This document shows positions 52,912 to 62,475 of a stretch of 64,000 bases of DNA, in pieces (positions within the stretch are counted from its first letter, which is position 1; each line of letters starts with the position of its first letter). The position numbers and the translations under genes are program-made. The notes beneath the pieces were generated by a model. It saw nothing but the letters and a program-made list of their open reading frames with translations. It was not told the origin of the DNA and did not search any database. Origin of the DNA: Fusobacterium_C necrophorum_A (GTDB lineage: Bacteria; Fusobacteriota; Fusobacteriia; Fusobacteriales; Fusobacteriaceae); assembly GCF_004134945.1 (NCBI RefSeq), contig NZ_SBAP01000003.1, forward strand, positions 61,798 through 125,797, written 5' to 3'.

Positions 52912-54315
52912 TCACTTATTTTTTTGAAAATCAATGTAAAATCGGAAACTTGTTTCTCTTTCATATACTCTCCCCACTTTGTATTCTTTTGGTTTTAATT
53001 CTGATAGACATGGCAATTCTTGTGCTTCAAAAGCAATTCCGGTATGATTTTTTCTTCCAATCTCACGAAACCAATTTGCAGTATAAATAACCATTGCTTT
53101 ATTATTTGTTCTTACTTCCAAGCATCTTCCGCTCTTCTCATCTTCCAGCTTGGCATAATTGCCAACAAAAGGATGATCGATTCCTTGCCCTACGATTCGA
53201 ACCTGCTCTTCTCGGCTGTTAAAAAGCTCTTGTAATTGCTTTCGAACTCGGAAATCGAAAGAAGTATTTTCAACGGAAGATAATCTGATAGGGAGAGTGT
53301 CTTCATCCACTTCTCCGTATTCCTCCGCCTTTAAGGTTAAATATTGCTCCCCAATTTCTTCTTCCGAATTTCCTGACAAAGAAAAATAACTGTGATTTGT
53401 CAAATTAAAATAAGTATCTTGGTCGGAACAAGCTCTATAGTGAAGCTTTAAGCTATCGTCTTCCAAGGAATATTCAATCTCTATTTTAGCATTTCCCGGA
53501 TAACCATTTTCCAAATGTGGGCTTTCAATCGAAAAACGAACTCGATTTTCTTCTTGTTCTCCTTTCCAATATTTTTGACTTAAATTATGACTTCCTCCAT
53601 GAATGGAATGTTTTCCCGAAGCATTTTTATCCAAAGCATATTCTTGTTCTCCTATTTTTAAAACTCCGTTTTTGGTTCTTCCTGCAGTTCGTCCTATCAC
53701 CGCTCCAAAATAGGCACTATTTTTATCAAGATATTCCTCTTTCTTTTCAAAACCTAAAACAATATTTTGCCAATTTCCTTCTCTGTCGGGCATTTCTATT
53801 TTCTGAATAATAGCTCCATAGGATAGTAAAGTCACTCGTAATTTTTCATTTTGCAGGACAAATTCTTTCATTTTTCTCTTTCTTTGTTGTCTTTTCGTTT
53901 TAAAATATTTCCATTCCCGTTTAAAATTATAATCCAGATAGTCGTAGTCATGTTTATAAATTTTTCCCTGATATTCTCCTAAATTTATAATATTTTCCAT
54001 ATCCGTAAAAACTTCAAATCTCCAAAAATTCTTTTTTTGAATACTTTCTATAAATGTTTTCTGTTTTTCTTCATCCTTTGGATTTCCTTCTTCATAGACT
54101 TGACAGCGTCTTTGGAATAAAATAGGAATTCCGGGAATAAAATAAATCGGAAGTAAGAACTCTTTTGCCATTTTTCCGCATGTCATATAGCCATACTCTT
54201 CCGTTAAAATCGATTTTATATTTTTCAGAGTATTCTGATTGATTCTCGGATATTTTATGACAAATTTCGAAAAACACAACACAGCCTTATAGGAACCTTT
54301 TCTTATACACACCAT
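52912..54315 (-). CDS. Aldose 1-epimerase with an unusual N-terminal domain (possible fusion)
   Basis: 467 residues. Residues 149-467 are a complete galactose mutarotase: GAVIGRTAGRTKNG, ASGKHSIHGGSHNLS, FNLTNHSYFSL, IDHPFVG and FEAQELP, with the catalytic His and Glu in these motifs. Residues 1-148 belong to something else: GSYKAVLCFSKFVIKYPR, ILFQRRCQVYEE and NLGEYQGKIYKHDYDY are faintly reminiscent of a kinase-like fold. The ATG at 54315 has AGGAGA nearby; the ATG at 53871 that would start a stand-alone epimerase has only AGAAAGAG. Either a true fusion or two abutting in-frame genes is possible. It lies 55 bp upstream of pnp. Confidence 0.75.
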   Translation of the reverse strand: MVCIRKGSYKAVLCFSKFVIKYPRINQNTLKNIKSILTEEYGYMTCGKMAKEFLLPIYFIPGIPILFQRRCQVYEEGNPKDEEKQKTFIESIQKKNFWRFEVFTDMENIINLGEYQGKIYKHDYDYLDYNFKREWKYFKTKRQQRKRKMKEFVLQNEKLRVTLLSYGAIIQKIEMPDREGNWQNIVLGFEKKEEYLDKNSAYFGAVIGRTAGRTKNGVLKIGEQEYALDKNASGKHSIHGGSHNLSQKYWKGEQEENRVRFSIESPHLENGYPGNAKIEIEYSLEDDSLKLHYRACSDQDTYFNLTNHSYFSLSGNSEEEIGEQYLTLKAEEYGEVDEDTLPIRLSSVENTSFDFRVRKQLQELFNSREEQVRIVGQGIDHPFVGNYAKLEDEKSGRCLEVRTNNKAMVIYTANWFREIGRKNHTGIAFEAQELPCLSELKPKEYKVGRVYERETSFRFYIDFQKNK

Positions 54316-54363
54316 TCTCCTACATCACCTTTCTAATAAATTCTAGATTTTAAAAGTATTATT

Positions 54364-54372
54364 TGTTATAAT
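54364..54372 (+). promoter_or_regulatory. Extended -10 promoter of the TSUP gene
   Basis: TGTTATAAT, an extended -10 (TGnTATAAT), 28 bp before the ATG at 54400; only a weak -35 (TAGATT, 54344-54349). Confidence 0.55.
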
Positions 54373-54399
54373 AGTTATCATATCTTGGGAGGAAATTTT

Positions 54400-55191
54400 A
54401 TGTCATCTATGTTACATTGGGTTGGGGACATGTCCCCGGAATCATTCTTATTATTATCTATTTTATGTTTTTTAGCGGCTTTCATCGATTCGATTGCCGG
54501 TGGTGGAGGAATGATTAGTCTTCCCGCTTTTATGGCAGTCGGCTTACCCCCACATATTGCTTTAGGAACAAATAAAGTCAGTGCTGCAATTGGTACTTTA
54601 GCCAGTTCTTTAAATTTTTTACGTTCCAATAAAATTATTATTCCTTTGGTGACCCGTTTTGCTCCTTTGGCGCTGATTGGAGCCATTTTCGGAGTAAAAA
54701 CAGCCTTGTTAATTCCTCCTAATTATTTTCAACCGATTTCTTTTTTTCTCTTAATTTGCGTTTTTATTTATAGCCTTATGAATAAAAATTTAGGAGAAAG
54801 TTATTCTTATTCGGGAATTCATTCCGCCGATATCAAATGGGGTTGTGCTTTTGCTTTCGTCATCGGTTTTTATGACGGCTTTTTAGGACCCGGAACCGGT
54901 TCTTTTCTAATCTTTATGTTAATTAAAATCTTTCACTTGGATTTTGCTCATGCAACCGCCACTACAAAATTTATCAATTTAGCGAGTAATGTCATCAGTG
55001 CCGCTCTCTATTTTTATGCCGGAAAACTGAATCTTCCTTTAGGGCTTATTATGGCTGTCATCATGATAGTCGGAGCCTTTGTCGGTTCCAGTTTGGCTAT
55101 TTATAAAGGAAGTAAATTTATTAAGCCGGTTTTCTTATTGGTAACAATTACTCTAATTGGAAAAATGGGATATTCTTTCCTTTTTATTTGA
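54400..55191 (+). CDS. TSUP-family (TauE/SafE) membrane transporter
   Basis: 263 residues from ATG 54400, with GGGAGGAAA upstream; the TTG at 54385 overlaps that site. Eight helices in two repeats, with AAFIDSIAGGGGMISLPA and ALGTNKVSAAIGTLASSLNF in the first half and DGFLGPGTGSF, HATATTKFINLASN in the second, the hallmark motifs of TSUP. Members move sulfite, sulfoacetate or other organosulfur anions. It converges on fplA, with 2 bp between the stops. Confidence 0.88.
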   Translation: MSSMLHWVGDMSPESFLLLSILCFLAAFIDSIAGGGGMISLPAFMAVGLPPHIALGTNKVSAAIGTLASSLNFLRSNKIIIPLVTRFAPLALIGAIFGVKTALLIPPNYFQPISFFLLICVFIYSLMNKNLGESYSYSGIHSADIKWGCAFAFVIGFYDGFLGPGTGSFLIFMLIKIFHLDFAHATATTKFINLASNVISAALYFYAGKLNLPLGLIMAVIMIVGAFVGSSLAIYKGSKFIKPVFLLVTITLIGKMGYSFLFI

Positions 55192-55193
55192 TT

Positions 55194-57434
55194 TTACTCA
55201 AAATAATATCCAATCGAAAAAGTCGTCAGGAATTCTTTTTCCTGATTATTTCGAGAAATAGATAATTCGATAGGACCTAATGGAGATTCATACAGAAGCG
55301 AGCTTGCAAAGCCGTGAATGTATTTTCTCCATTTTTTAGAGGATTGTTCGAAATCATTAATAGGGCTATGATATGCCATGACATTCCAGTTTCCTGTCCA
55401 ATATACATTGTTTAACACTTCGTATTGGATTCCTAAATTGCCTATCATAAATTTATCTACAATCTTTTGATGAGGACGATAGCCATAAAAAGAAAATTCA
55501 TTCAATTCTATATTGTTTTGTAATCCTCCTATTTTAAAATATTGATCCACAGGTATTCTATTTCCTTGCATAATTCCGCCACTTAGATGATAAAGCCCTG
55601 TCAATTTGGAAGAAATCGGTAAATATCCGTCTATTTGATAAGAGGGACCATAAATATTGCTGTTTTTCTTCGTAGAGCTCGTAGAGAATTTATATTCCGC
55701 CTCCGCTTTCATTCCGGATTTTCGGTTTCTGACATTATCGAAGCGAAATCTTAAAAAGGCATTGTTAAAATTTTTAGAATATTCAAAATATTTATAATCC
55801 GTATCTCCCGCTTCCAATTTCAATTTTGCATAGTTAGTGGACATTCCTGCCGATAGGAATAAATCATCCTGATACCTTGTAAAAACTCCTAATTCTCCTT
55901 TTAAAATTTCTTTTTTATAGCTTGCCAATCGATGGTTCTTTTCATAGAGATAAAAAGGTCTTTCATTGTAAGCCAGACGACTAAATAGACCAACTTCATC
56001 TGAAATTCCATAATGAAACAGAGAATATAGATCCAGCCCTAAATAATCTCCAATTTTTGCATTGATATTTGTCGTATTTCCAAACTTTCCGATATGATGT
56101 AAGGTACTTCCCAAACGAAAAGCTGTCCCATAGTCTTTTTGATAGTGAAATCCTATTCCTAAGGTATTCTCCGGTATGACTTCTCCGTCCAAAAATAACT
56201 CCTTTCCTCTTCGTTCATAGTACACTTTGCTGATAAAGGGTAGACGATAGACTCTTAAAATCTTCTGTCTTAATTCTTCCTCTCCTATCTCCCTTCCTAT
56301 AATATCGGATAAAAATTCCTCCAGCACAATTCTGCTCTTTCCTTCAAAATTAGGAGATAAGTTCAACTTCTCAAAGAAAAGAACCGAAGTTGCTGAAGTA
56401 TTTTTTTCTGGGTTTTCCTTGTCTTTCTTTACCAAAGAAAGAAGGACTTCCTTTTTTTTCTCAACCGCTTCCTCTCCCAATTTCAAAATTTCTTCTTTTT
56501 TTTGAACATCCAAAGCAGAATATTGTTGAATGTCAGGTTCTATCAAAATATGAACCAATTTTTTCTGTTCAGCATGAGAGGAAGAGGATTGAATAGCAAT
56601 CAATTGATTTAAAACACTCAAAATGTTGTAATCCGAATTGTCTTTCAATTCATTTCCCACGTCACTTCCAATGACAAGAGTCGCTCCCATATCTATAACG
56701 TCTTGAACCGGAAAATTTCTGGAAATCAAGCCATCTACATAAGAAATTCCTCCAATTTTGACCGGTTCCAGCAGAGTGGGAATTGCCATACTTGCCGTCA
56801 GCACTCGTGCCAAATCTCCGGAAGAAAATGCCTTCGCCTCTCCGCTATTCAAATCTGTTGCAATAATTCGAAGCGGAATAGGAAGTTTATCAAAGTCCTG
56901 AATTCCTTCCACAGGTTTCAGAATATCCTTTAGTACCAGATACAAAAACTCGTTACTGGCTAATGCCTTGGGATAAGAAAAATTCAATTTTTTATCATAG
57001 TTGACCGTAATAATATCATGTGGATTCCTCTTATAGGCGATATTTTTTACCAAGTCGTTATAATTTAAAGAATTCAAACACTTTTCAATCTCATCCGCAG
57101 AATAACCGATAGAGTACAGGCTACCAATGAAAGCTCCTATACTGGTTCCCGTAATATAATCAATATGAATATGTTCTTTTTCTAAAAATCGCAATAAAGA
57201 AAGATGAGCGTAGCCTTTCGCTCCGCCTCCGCTTAGTACTAAACCTATTTTTTGATTTTCTTTTTTGGGATTCTCCATCTCTTTTTCCTTTTCCAACTCT
57301 TGCAGACGTTGTTGCAAACTTGCTATCTGTTTCTTAAGATTGGAAATTTCTTCCTCTTTCGAAGAAACTGCCAAAGTATTGAGACTGAAAAGACAATAAG
57401 AGAATAAAAAAAAGATCTTTACTTGATGTTTCAT
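55194..57434 (-). CDS. fplA: Patatin-like phospholipase autotransporter (type Vd, FplA-like)
   Basis: 746 residues. Signal peptide (residues 1-22), a short coiled coil (25-55), then a patatin domain: GGGAKG oxyanion loop (69-74), GTSIG with Ser98, and DG at Asp234 in YVDGLISRNFP, the catalytic Ser-Asp dyad. A POTRA-like linker (ILRVYRLPFISKVYYERRG) follows, and the last 280 residues alternate as a 16-strand barrel ending SIGYYFE. In F. nucleatum FplA is a surface phospholipase A1; this gene has the same order and length class. It is monocistronic, with a promoter at 57471-57499. Confidence 0.92.
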   Translation of the reverse strand: MKHQVKIFFLFSYCLFSLNTLAVSSKEEEISNLKKQIASLQQRLQELEKEKEMENPKKENQKIGLVLSGGGAKGYAHLSLLRFLEKEHIHIDYITGTSIGAFIGSLYSIGYSADEIEKCLNSLNYNDLVKNIAYKRNPHDIITVNYDKKLNFSYPKALASNEFLYLVLKDILKPVEGIQDFDKLPIPLRIIATDLNSGEAKAFSSGDLARVLTASMAIPTLLEPVKIGGISYVDGLISRNFPVQDVIDMGATLVIGSDVGNELKDNSDYNILSVLNQLIAIQSSSSHAEQKKLVHILIEPDIQQYSALDVQKKEEILKLGEEAVEKKKEVLLSLVKKDKENPEKNTSATSVLFFEKLNLSPNFEGKSRIVLEEFLSDIIGREIGEEELRQKILRVYRLPFISKVYYERRGKELFLDGEVIPENTLGIGFHYQKDYGTAFRLGSTLHHIGKFGNTTNINAKIGDYLGLDLYSLFHYGISDEVGLFSRLAYNERPFYLYEKNHRLASYKKEILKGELGVFTRYQDDLFLSAGMSTNYAKLKLEAGDTDYKYFEYSKNFNNAFLRFRFDNVRNRKSGMKAEAEYKFSTSSTKKNSNIYGPSYQIDGYLPISSKLTGLYHLSGGIMQGNRIPVDQYFKIGGLQNNIELNEFSFYGYRPHQKIVDKFMIGNLGIQYEVLNNVYWTGNWNVMAYHSPINDFEQSSKKWRKYIHGFASSLLYESPLGPIELSISRNNQEKEFLTTFSIGYYFE

Positions 57435-57470
57435 ATATTTTCCCCGTTTTCTCTTTCATAATTTATTTTC

Positions 57471-57499
57471 ATTATAGCAAGTTTGAAAAAGAAATTCAA
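57471..57499 (-). promoter_or_regulatory. fplA promoter
   Basis: Minus strand TTGAAT (57499-57494), 17 bp, TATAAT (57476-57471), about 37 bp upstream of the ATG. Confidence 0.65.
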
Positions 57500-57639
57500 G
57501 AAATAGAATAACAAGAAACTTGCTTATTTCTTGGAAATATGATATTCTTTTTTTATCAACGTTGCAGTTGTTTCGAAAGGAATCCGACCGCAATGCCACC
57601 GGTTTTAAACAATGGCAGCTTCACAACTTAAGTTAATAA

Positions 57640-57668
57640 TTGACAAAAATAGTAAAAAATGTTATGAT
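57640..57668 (+). promoter_or_regulatory. Promoter of the 57706 gene and DJ-1 homologue
   Basis: TTGACA (57640-57645), 17 bp, TATGAT (57663-57668), 38 bp before the ATG at 57706. Confidence 0.75.
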
Positions 57669-57705
57669 AAATCATAGAAATTTAATTAGAAATGAGGTAA
57701 GGAAA

Positions 57706-57954
57706 ATGTTTGAAGATTGGCAAGACAATTTATACGATTCTACGTTCGATTCCATTTTTAATGCTCTTATCGCAGAATACAAGGAAGGAAAATTGGATGT
57801 AGAAGAATTGAAAGTAAATATTGCGGAACAACAACAAATTTTGCTAAATGCTTTTACGGAAGGAGAAGCAAAATCCACGTATTGTAATGCTATGATTGAT
57901 GCTCATCAATTTGTATTATCTTTAATTACAACTGGTAAAATTGTAAACTACTAA
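57706..57954 (+). CDS. Small conserved protein of unknown function
   Basis: 82 residues, MFEDWQDNLYDSTFDSIF, acidic and helical, no motif I recognise. ATG 57706 has GAGGTAAGG upstream, and the consensus promoter ends 38 bp before it, so the longer frame back to 57640 cannot be used. It is followed after 18 bp by the DJ-1 homologue, so the two are cotranscribed. The amphipathic helices with regular Leu/Ile suggest a helical bundle. Confidence 0.7.
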   Translation: MFEDWQDNLYDSTFDSIFNALIAEYKEGKLDVEELKVNIAEQQQILLNAFTEGEAKSTYCNAMIDAHQFVLSLITTGKIVNY

Positions 57955-57972
57955 TCTCTTTGGGAGGTTTTT

Positions 57973-58521
57973 ATGAAAAAAGTTTTTGTATTATTGGCAA
58001 ATGGCTTTGAACTGATTGAAGCAATGACTCCCGTCGATGTTCTACGGCGTTGTGGAGCGGAAGTCAATACGGTAAGCACAGGAGAAGATCTTTGGTTGAA
58101 TTCCTCCAATGGAGTGACTCTGAAAGCGGACATCTATTGGGAAGAAGCTGATTTTGAACAAGGAGATATTTTGATTTTGCCGGGAGGCTATCCCGGTTAT
58201 GTTCACCTACGAGAAAATAGACTGGTAGTCTCACAGGTGAAAAATTATTTATCTCAAGGAAAATATGTAGCAGCCATCTGTGGTGCTCCTTCTCTTTTTT
58301 CCGAGCACGAATTGGCATTACATTATCGATTGACAGGGCATTCCTCCATTCAGGAAGACTTAAAAAAGCAGCATGACTATACAGGAGAAAATACCACAAT
58401 TGACAGGAATCTAATCACAGGGATTGGAGCCGGACATTCTTTGGAATTTTCGTTTCAAATCGCTTCGCTTCTTTTTGAGAAAGAGATTGTTGAAAAGGTA
58501 AAAGAGGGAATGGAGTTATAA
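57973..58521 (+). CDS. DJ-1/PfpI-superfamily protein
   Basis: 182 residues. KKVFVLLANGFELIEAMTPVDVLRR is the DJ-1/YajL N terminus with its Glu, and AAICGAPSLF has the nucleophile-elbow Cys near residue 99. The superfamily includes glyoxalase III-type deglycases and chaperones; the exact reaction is debated. RBS GGGAGG. It ends at an intrinsic terminator 16 bp after its stop. Confidence 0.88.
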   Translation: MKKVFVLLANGFELIEAMTPVDVLRRCGAEVNTVSTGEDLWLNSSNGVTLKADIYWEEADFEQGDILILPGGYPGYVHLRENRLVVSQVKNYLSQGKYVAAICGAPSLFSEHELALHYRLTGHSSIQEDLKKQHDYTGENTTIDRNLITGIGAGHSLEFSFQIASLLFEKEIVEKVKEGMEL

Positions 58522-58537
58522 ACAAAAATAACAAATG

Positions 58538-58566
58538 AGAGGGATCCGTACGAAATCCCTCTTTTT
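58538..58566. terminator. Terminator of the DJ-1 gene
   Basis: AGAGGGAT (58538-58545) pairs with ATCCCTCT (58555-58562) and five T follow on the plus strand. It also separates the locus from the convergent brxB gene. Confidence 0.75.
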
Positions 58567-58604
58567 CAATTCTTAAGCAGAAATAAACTTTATTAAACCT
58601 TTTA

Positions 58605-59162
58605 TTAGATTCGAAAAGCTCTATAGTAATTATTATCTTCAAAACCGAATAATCTTAAATCCGTAGAGGTGTATTCTCCCGGAAAGAACAACAAAACTTT
58701 CGTATCTTCTAAAATATTTTGTAAATTATTTAAGATAGTATGCGTCCTGACAATAGGAAAAACTTTTCCTACTCCAGTAAGAATCATGAAATTTTTTCCT
58801 TTACTTTTTTGAGAAATATAACGTAAAATTACTTCCACATTAAAGCTTTTTTTTAATTTTTCATAGAGAAATTGTGTCCCTTTTTGTTCTTCCATGAGAA
58901 AAGCTTTTTCCAAAATATTGTCATTTTTCATACTTTCCAATAACAACTCAAACATATCAATCTCTACCACTTGTAGTCTATCTTCTTTTTGAATCTCAGG
59001 AAGAAACAAACTGTGAATATACTCTCTAACTTCTAATTCTTCTTTGGGATTATAATCAAAAATATAGAAAGGTACTTCATTTGCCAAGCCTTTGTTGTAA
59101 TAAAACTCATCACTCTTTACTTTTTGAATTAAGTTTTGGAATCTTATATCTAATTCTTTCAT
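58605..59162 (-). CDS. brxB: BREX protein BrxB (DUF1788)
   Basis: 185 residues. The DUF1788 pattern is present: VPFYIFDYNPKEELEVREYI, a central Glu/Lys-rich helical section, and MILTGVGKVFPIVRTHTIL, then LLFFPGEYTSTDLRLFGF and YYRAFRI at the end. BrxB is a core BREX protein of unresolved biochemical role, needed for phage defence in type 1. It follows brxA by 20 bp and is the last gene of the visible run. Confidence 0.87.
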   Translation of the reverse strand: MKELDIRFQNLIQKVKSDEFYYNKGLANEVPFYIFDYNPKEELEVREYIHSLFLPEIQKEDRLQVVEIDMFELLLESMKNDNILEKAFLMEEQKGTQFLYEKLKKSFNVEVILRYISQKSKGKNFMILTGVGKVFPIVRTHTILNNLQNILEDTKVLLFFPGEYTSTDLRLFGFEDNNYYRAFRI

Positions 59163-59182
59163 TTTACTCTTTTATCCTCACT

Positions 59183-59773
59183 TTAATATAACATCAATTT
59201 TAATATTTTTGCATTTCCATGCTTTTCTATTTCCTCAATAACAGCCATATCTACCAAGGGTCTTTTTATCAAGTATAGCTCTCCGGAAGGAGATTTCTCT
59301 AAAAAGTTAGCTTCCACAAGGAAATTTTTCAATTTATGTATCATTTTATGACACCCGGCATCGGACCATTGTTGAATAATTTCTGACTGCTCTTTTTTTC
59401 TCTCCATAAATTCATAAAAGTCATAATTTGTTAATTCAAAATCTAAGAGAAAATATTTTTCTTTTATCACTTCGTCCATAAACTCTGCAAAAAACCTTTC
59501 TTGTGAAAGAATGGCGTAAAGATTGATAAATTTTGTTGTAGTATAATCTACTTTCAAAAACAATTCCATCAATTTAGGAGTAAATACTTGCAATCTTTTT
59601 TGAATCGTTTGAAATTTTTTATTAAAATTGCTCTCACTGACACAATTTAAGATATCTCGTTCTTGAAAAGCTTGTCTCTTATTTTCCAACTCAGGATGTT
59701 GTAATAGAAATTGACAAGCATTTTTTAGTTCCTGTACATAGAAATTTTCTCCTGTAATCGCTCGGTATTTCAT
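59183..59773 (-). CDS. brxA: BREX protein BrxA (DUF1819)
   Basis: 196 residues. KYRAITGENFYVQELKNACQFLL and RDILNCVSESNFNKKFQTI fit DUF1819, a small helical DNA-binding BREX protein. ATG 59773 is preferred: AAGGAG lies 7 bases upstream, and the GTG at 59779 overlaps that site. It lies 24 bp after pglZ and 20 bp before brxB, so the three form one operon. Confidence 0.85.
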   Translation of the reverse strand: MKYRAITGENFYVQELKNACQFLLQHPELENKRQAFQERDILNCVSESNFNKKFQTIQKRLQVFTPKLMELFLKVDYTTTKFINLYAILSQERFFAEFMDEVIKEKYFLLDFELTNYDFYEFMERKKEQSEIIQQWSDAGCHKMIHKLKNFLVEANFLEKSPSGELYLIKRPLVDMAVIEEIEKHGNAKILKLMLY

Positions 59774-59797
59774 AAGCACTCCTTGTTTTTCTATGGT

Positions 59798-62308
59798 TTA
59801 AAAGTCAAATTCAGATGCAATTCCAATTTTGACTTGATATTCTTTTTGATCTAAAATATCTTTTGACTCTGCATCGGTAACTCGTAATATTACCTTCTCA
59901 TGTTCTCCACTCAAAGTCAAGGAAAAAGGATATTCCGTATTTTCAGTCTCTGCGCATAATAGAATTTTAAATTCATTACTAATACAAATATTCCCATCAT
60001 ACAGAGCTGCAACAACAGTTCTTTCTAATAATTTTTCTTGCGGATTAACAGGCTCTAACTGATATATTGCGAATTTTCTGAAATGAGAAGTAATCTTCTC
60101 TCCCATTTCTTTAATGCGAACTCCTACTTTTTTTGCCTTTTTGACCTTAGCCCCTCCACGATAATGAATGCATGGAATAATCATTTCCTGAGGGCTACTT
60201 CCTCCATGTACAAATTGCAAACCGCTTCCTCCCACTTTGATTCTTTGATTTTTTTGCGGAAAAACTCCAAAAAAATCTTCAATGGGAATAGTAATACAAC
60301 CTTTCTCTTCCACTTTTTTTGTAGAAAAAGCATATCGTTTTCCTAAAAGAAAATATTCTTCTTGCAGTTCTAATTTATTATACTCTTCAATTTCTTTTCT
60401 TTCATATAAAAATCCATGATCACTGCTAATAAAAATATTGACGATTCCAAGACTGGATAAAATTTTTGTCAAAGAAAGAATATCTTGCATTGCCATTTTA
60501 CAAGCATCAAAAGTTCTATGCTCTGTTTTCGCTTTGTCTCCTATAGCATCAATACTGTCATGATAAAAGTATAGTACTTTTTTTCCTTTGACATAAGCTT
60601 CCTGTTCCCCTCTGCTCTTATTTTTAAAAGTATCATAAGAAATAGCAGAAGATTCCAAACAACTTTCTTTTAGAATTTTTTCACGATTTTCTGTAGAAAA
60701 TGTAGAAATTCCATTGACTGTCATCTTATTATGAAAAAGATCTATGCTTCGGTCTTTTCCGGGAGGCAATAATTGTGTCATGCCCACAGAAGTAATGCTC
60801 GGTAAGTTGGTTAATAAAGGAGAAATTTGAATTTCTTTGGCATTTCCTTCTTTTTCTAATTGTCTTGTAATTTCCTCTCCCACTTCATATCGAAGAGCAT
60901 CAGAAATGATTACGGCAACACGAGTATTCGAATTTTTAATATATCTCTCATAAAAATCCTTCTGTTGTGCTAAAGAATTTCTTTCTTCCAAATGTTCATT
61001 CCAAAGAGCTAACAAAACTTCTAAATATTCCACTTCATAAAAATGAGAAATTTTACTATGAAAGGAATCAAAAATAGAAGCTAGTTCCGAACTTTTAATC
61101 TGGTCATAAGAATAGTAAAAGTTTCTGTACTCCTGATCAATTTTGTAGTAATGAGCTGTATAATCTTCCAAAATTTCAGAAAGTGTTTTTCTATCTTGGA
61201 TTTCTAACTGTTCTTTTTCTTTCAATAAATGGGCAACGGAAAGAAGAGTTTCATAGAAATAGAAATACTTTTCTTTCCACAAACTGTAATGAGAACGTTC
61301 TTGAATCCATGATATATATTGGGAATAATCCACAACTCCAAGCTGTAACCGGTCCACCAACTCCTGTAAAATTCTTTTCTCGAAATATTCAAAAGAATTT
61401 CCTAATAACATTTTTTCAAATTCCAATTCTTCAATTCTATCTTTCATATTCAATTCCTTTCCTACTTCATAGAAAATTTCTTGAATATGTTTAGAATCGT
61501 TTTGATTTTGAAACAAAGAAGAAGTAAAAATAAAAAGTTCATTGGTTTTTCCAAGATAGTAGGATTCCAAATGAATAGAAGGTTTTTGTTGTATTTCTCG
61601 ATAAAAATGAACTACCACTAAGATTTTTAAAAATTCTTCCCAACTTTCTATGGAAAGATGAAATTTCCTTAAAATTTGTTCATATAAAAAAGAAAGTTCC
61701 ATCCACTTCTTAATTTGTTCCAATTTACTGGAATCAAATATAATATTTTTTAAAATCTCCTGTAATTCCGCTGCTTTAGCTCCTACAATCACAGCAAGTA
61801 CGGAAAGCTTTAATTTTTCTTCGCTTGTGTTTAAAGGATTTTCTAATAATTTTCTTAGTTTTTCTCTTCTCTCTTTACTTGCAAAAAACTCCGAGTATTC
61901 TCGAATTGTATCATGAATACCATGGTTCTTTCTATCAAATCCAAAATCATCTACTAAGATAGCAGACTTATCCGCTTCAAAAAAATCAGAATAGCTTTCT
62001 ATATCTAAAAGATAGTTTTCATGCTTAGAAGGTCTTGGATTAGCACTATAAATTAAATAATGAGAATCCGTATCCAAAATCTCCAAAGTATATTTTATTT
62101 TAAAAAGATTGGTATCAATTTCTTCTCCATTTCGATTGATTCCTTTTTGCAAACAAAGGATTTTCACTTTATCAAGCTGTAATTCCTCTATAATATCTTG
62201 AAATGCTTTCTGTCCATCATACCAAAAAAGAATATGTCGTTTTCTAGGGTATACAGGAATTACTTTAAAGCGTTCTTCCAACATTTCCTTGATTTTTTCT
62301 TTTTCCAT
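59798..62308 (-). CDS. pglZ: BREX alkaline-phosphatase-superfamily protein PglZ
   Basis: 836 residues from ATG 62308 (AAAGGAAAG upstream; the GTG at 62335 would fall next to the predicted -10). The N-terminal region has FKVIPVYPRKRHILFWYDGQ, the middle is helical, and the PglZ phosphatase domain carries VIISDALRYEVGEEI near residue 480 and IFISSDHGFLYERK near 620; Asp and His residues there bind metal. This matches PglZ type A of BREX type 1. PglZ acts with the PglX methylase in marking self DNA and blocking phage replication. pglX and brxC are not within the window. Confidence 0.87.
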   Translation of the reverse strand: MEKEKIKEMLEERFKVIPVYPRKRHILFWYDGQKAFQDIIEELQLDKVKILCLQKGINRNGEEIDTNLFKIKYTLEILDTDSHYLIYSANPRPSKHENYLLDIESYSDFFEADKSAILVDDFGFDRKNHGIHDTIREYSEFFASKERREKLRKLLENPLNTSEEKLKLSVLAVIVGAKAAELQEILKNIIFDSSKLEQIKKWMELSFLYEQILRKFHLSIESWEEFLKILVVVHFYREIQQKPSIHLESYYLGKTNELFIFTSSLFQNQNDSKHIQEIFYEVGKELNMKDRIEELEFEKMLLGNSFEYFEKRILQELVDRLQLGVVDYSQYISWIQERSHYSLWKEKYFYFYETLLSVAHLLKEKEQLEIQDRKTLSEILEDYTAHYYKIDQEYRNFYYSYDQIKSSELASIFDSFHSKISHFYEVEYLEVLLALWNEHLEERNSLAQQKDFYERYIKNSNTRVAVIISDALRYEVGEEITRQLEKEGNAKEIQISPLLTNLPSITSVGMTQLLPPGKDRSIDLFHNKMTVNGISTFSTENREKILKESCLESSAISYDTFKNKSRGEQEAYVKGKKVLYFYHDSIDAIGDKAKTEHRTFDACKMAMQDILSLTKILSSLGIVNIFISSDHGFLYERKEIEEYNKLELQEEYFLLGKRYAFSTKKVEEKGCITIPIEDFFGVFPQKNQRIKVGGSGLQFVHGGSSPQEMIIPCIHYRGGAKVKKAKKVGVRIKEMGEKITSHFRKFAIYQLEPVNPQEKLLERTVVAALYDGNICISNEFKILLCAETENTEYPFSLTLSGEHEKVILRVTDAESKDILDQKEYQVKIGIASEFDF

Positions 62309-62339
62309 GCTTTCTTTCCTTTCACAAGTTTTCACCTTC

Positions 62340-62345
62340 AGTATA
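62340..62345 (-). promoter_or_regulatory. Possible extended -10 upstream of pglZ
   Basis: Minus strand TGCTATACT, an extended -10, about 32 bp before ATG 62308. No clear -35. Confidence 0.4.
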
Positions 62346-62475
62346 GCAAACTTTATATAAAAAAGAAATGAATTTATGAAAAAGCTCCTGCTCTAAAACT
62401 GATAGAAAGAAAGATAAACTTAGTTCATTTTCAATTTCTCTTGAAGGTTTTTAATCTTTTTTTACTTTTATATAA

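Noticed and set aside
57592..57615. TGCCA...TGGCA hairpin upstream of the 57706 gene
   Set aside because: Only five paired bases and no T tract; it does not make a credible terminator or riboswitch.
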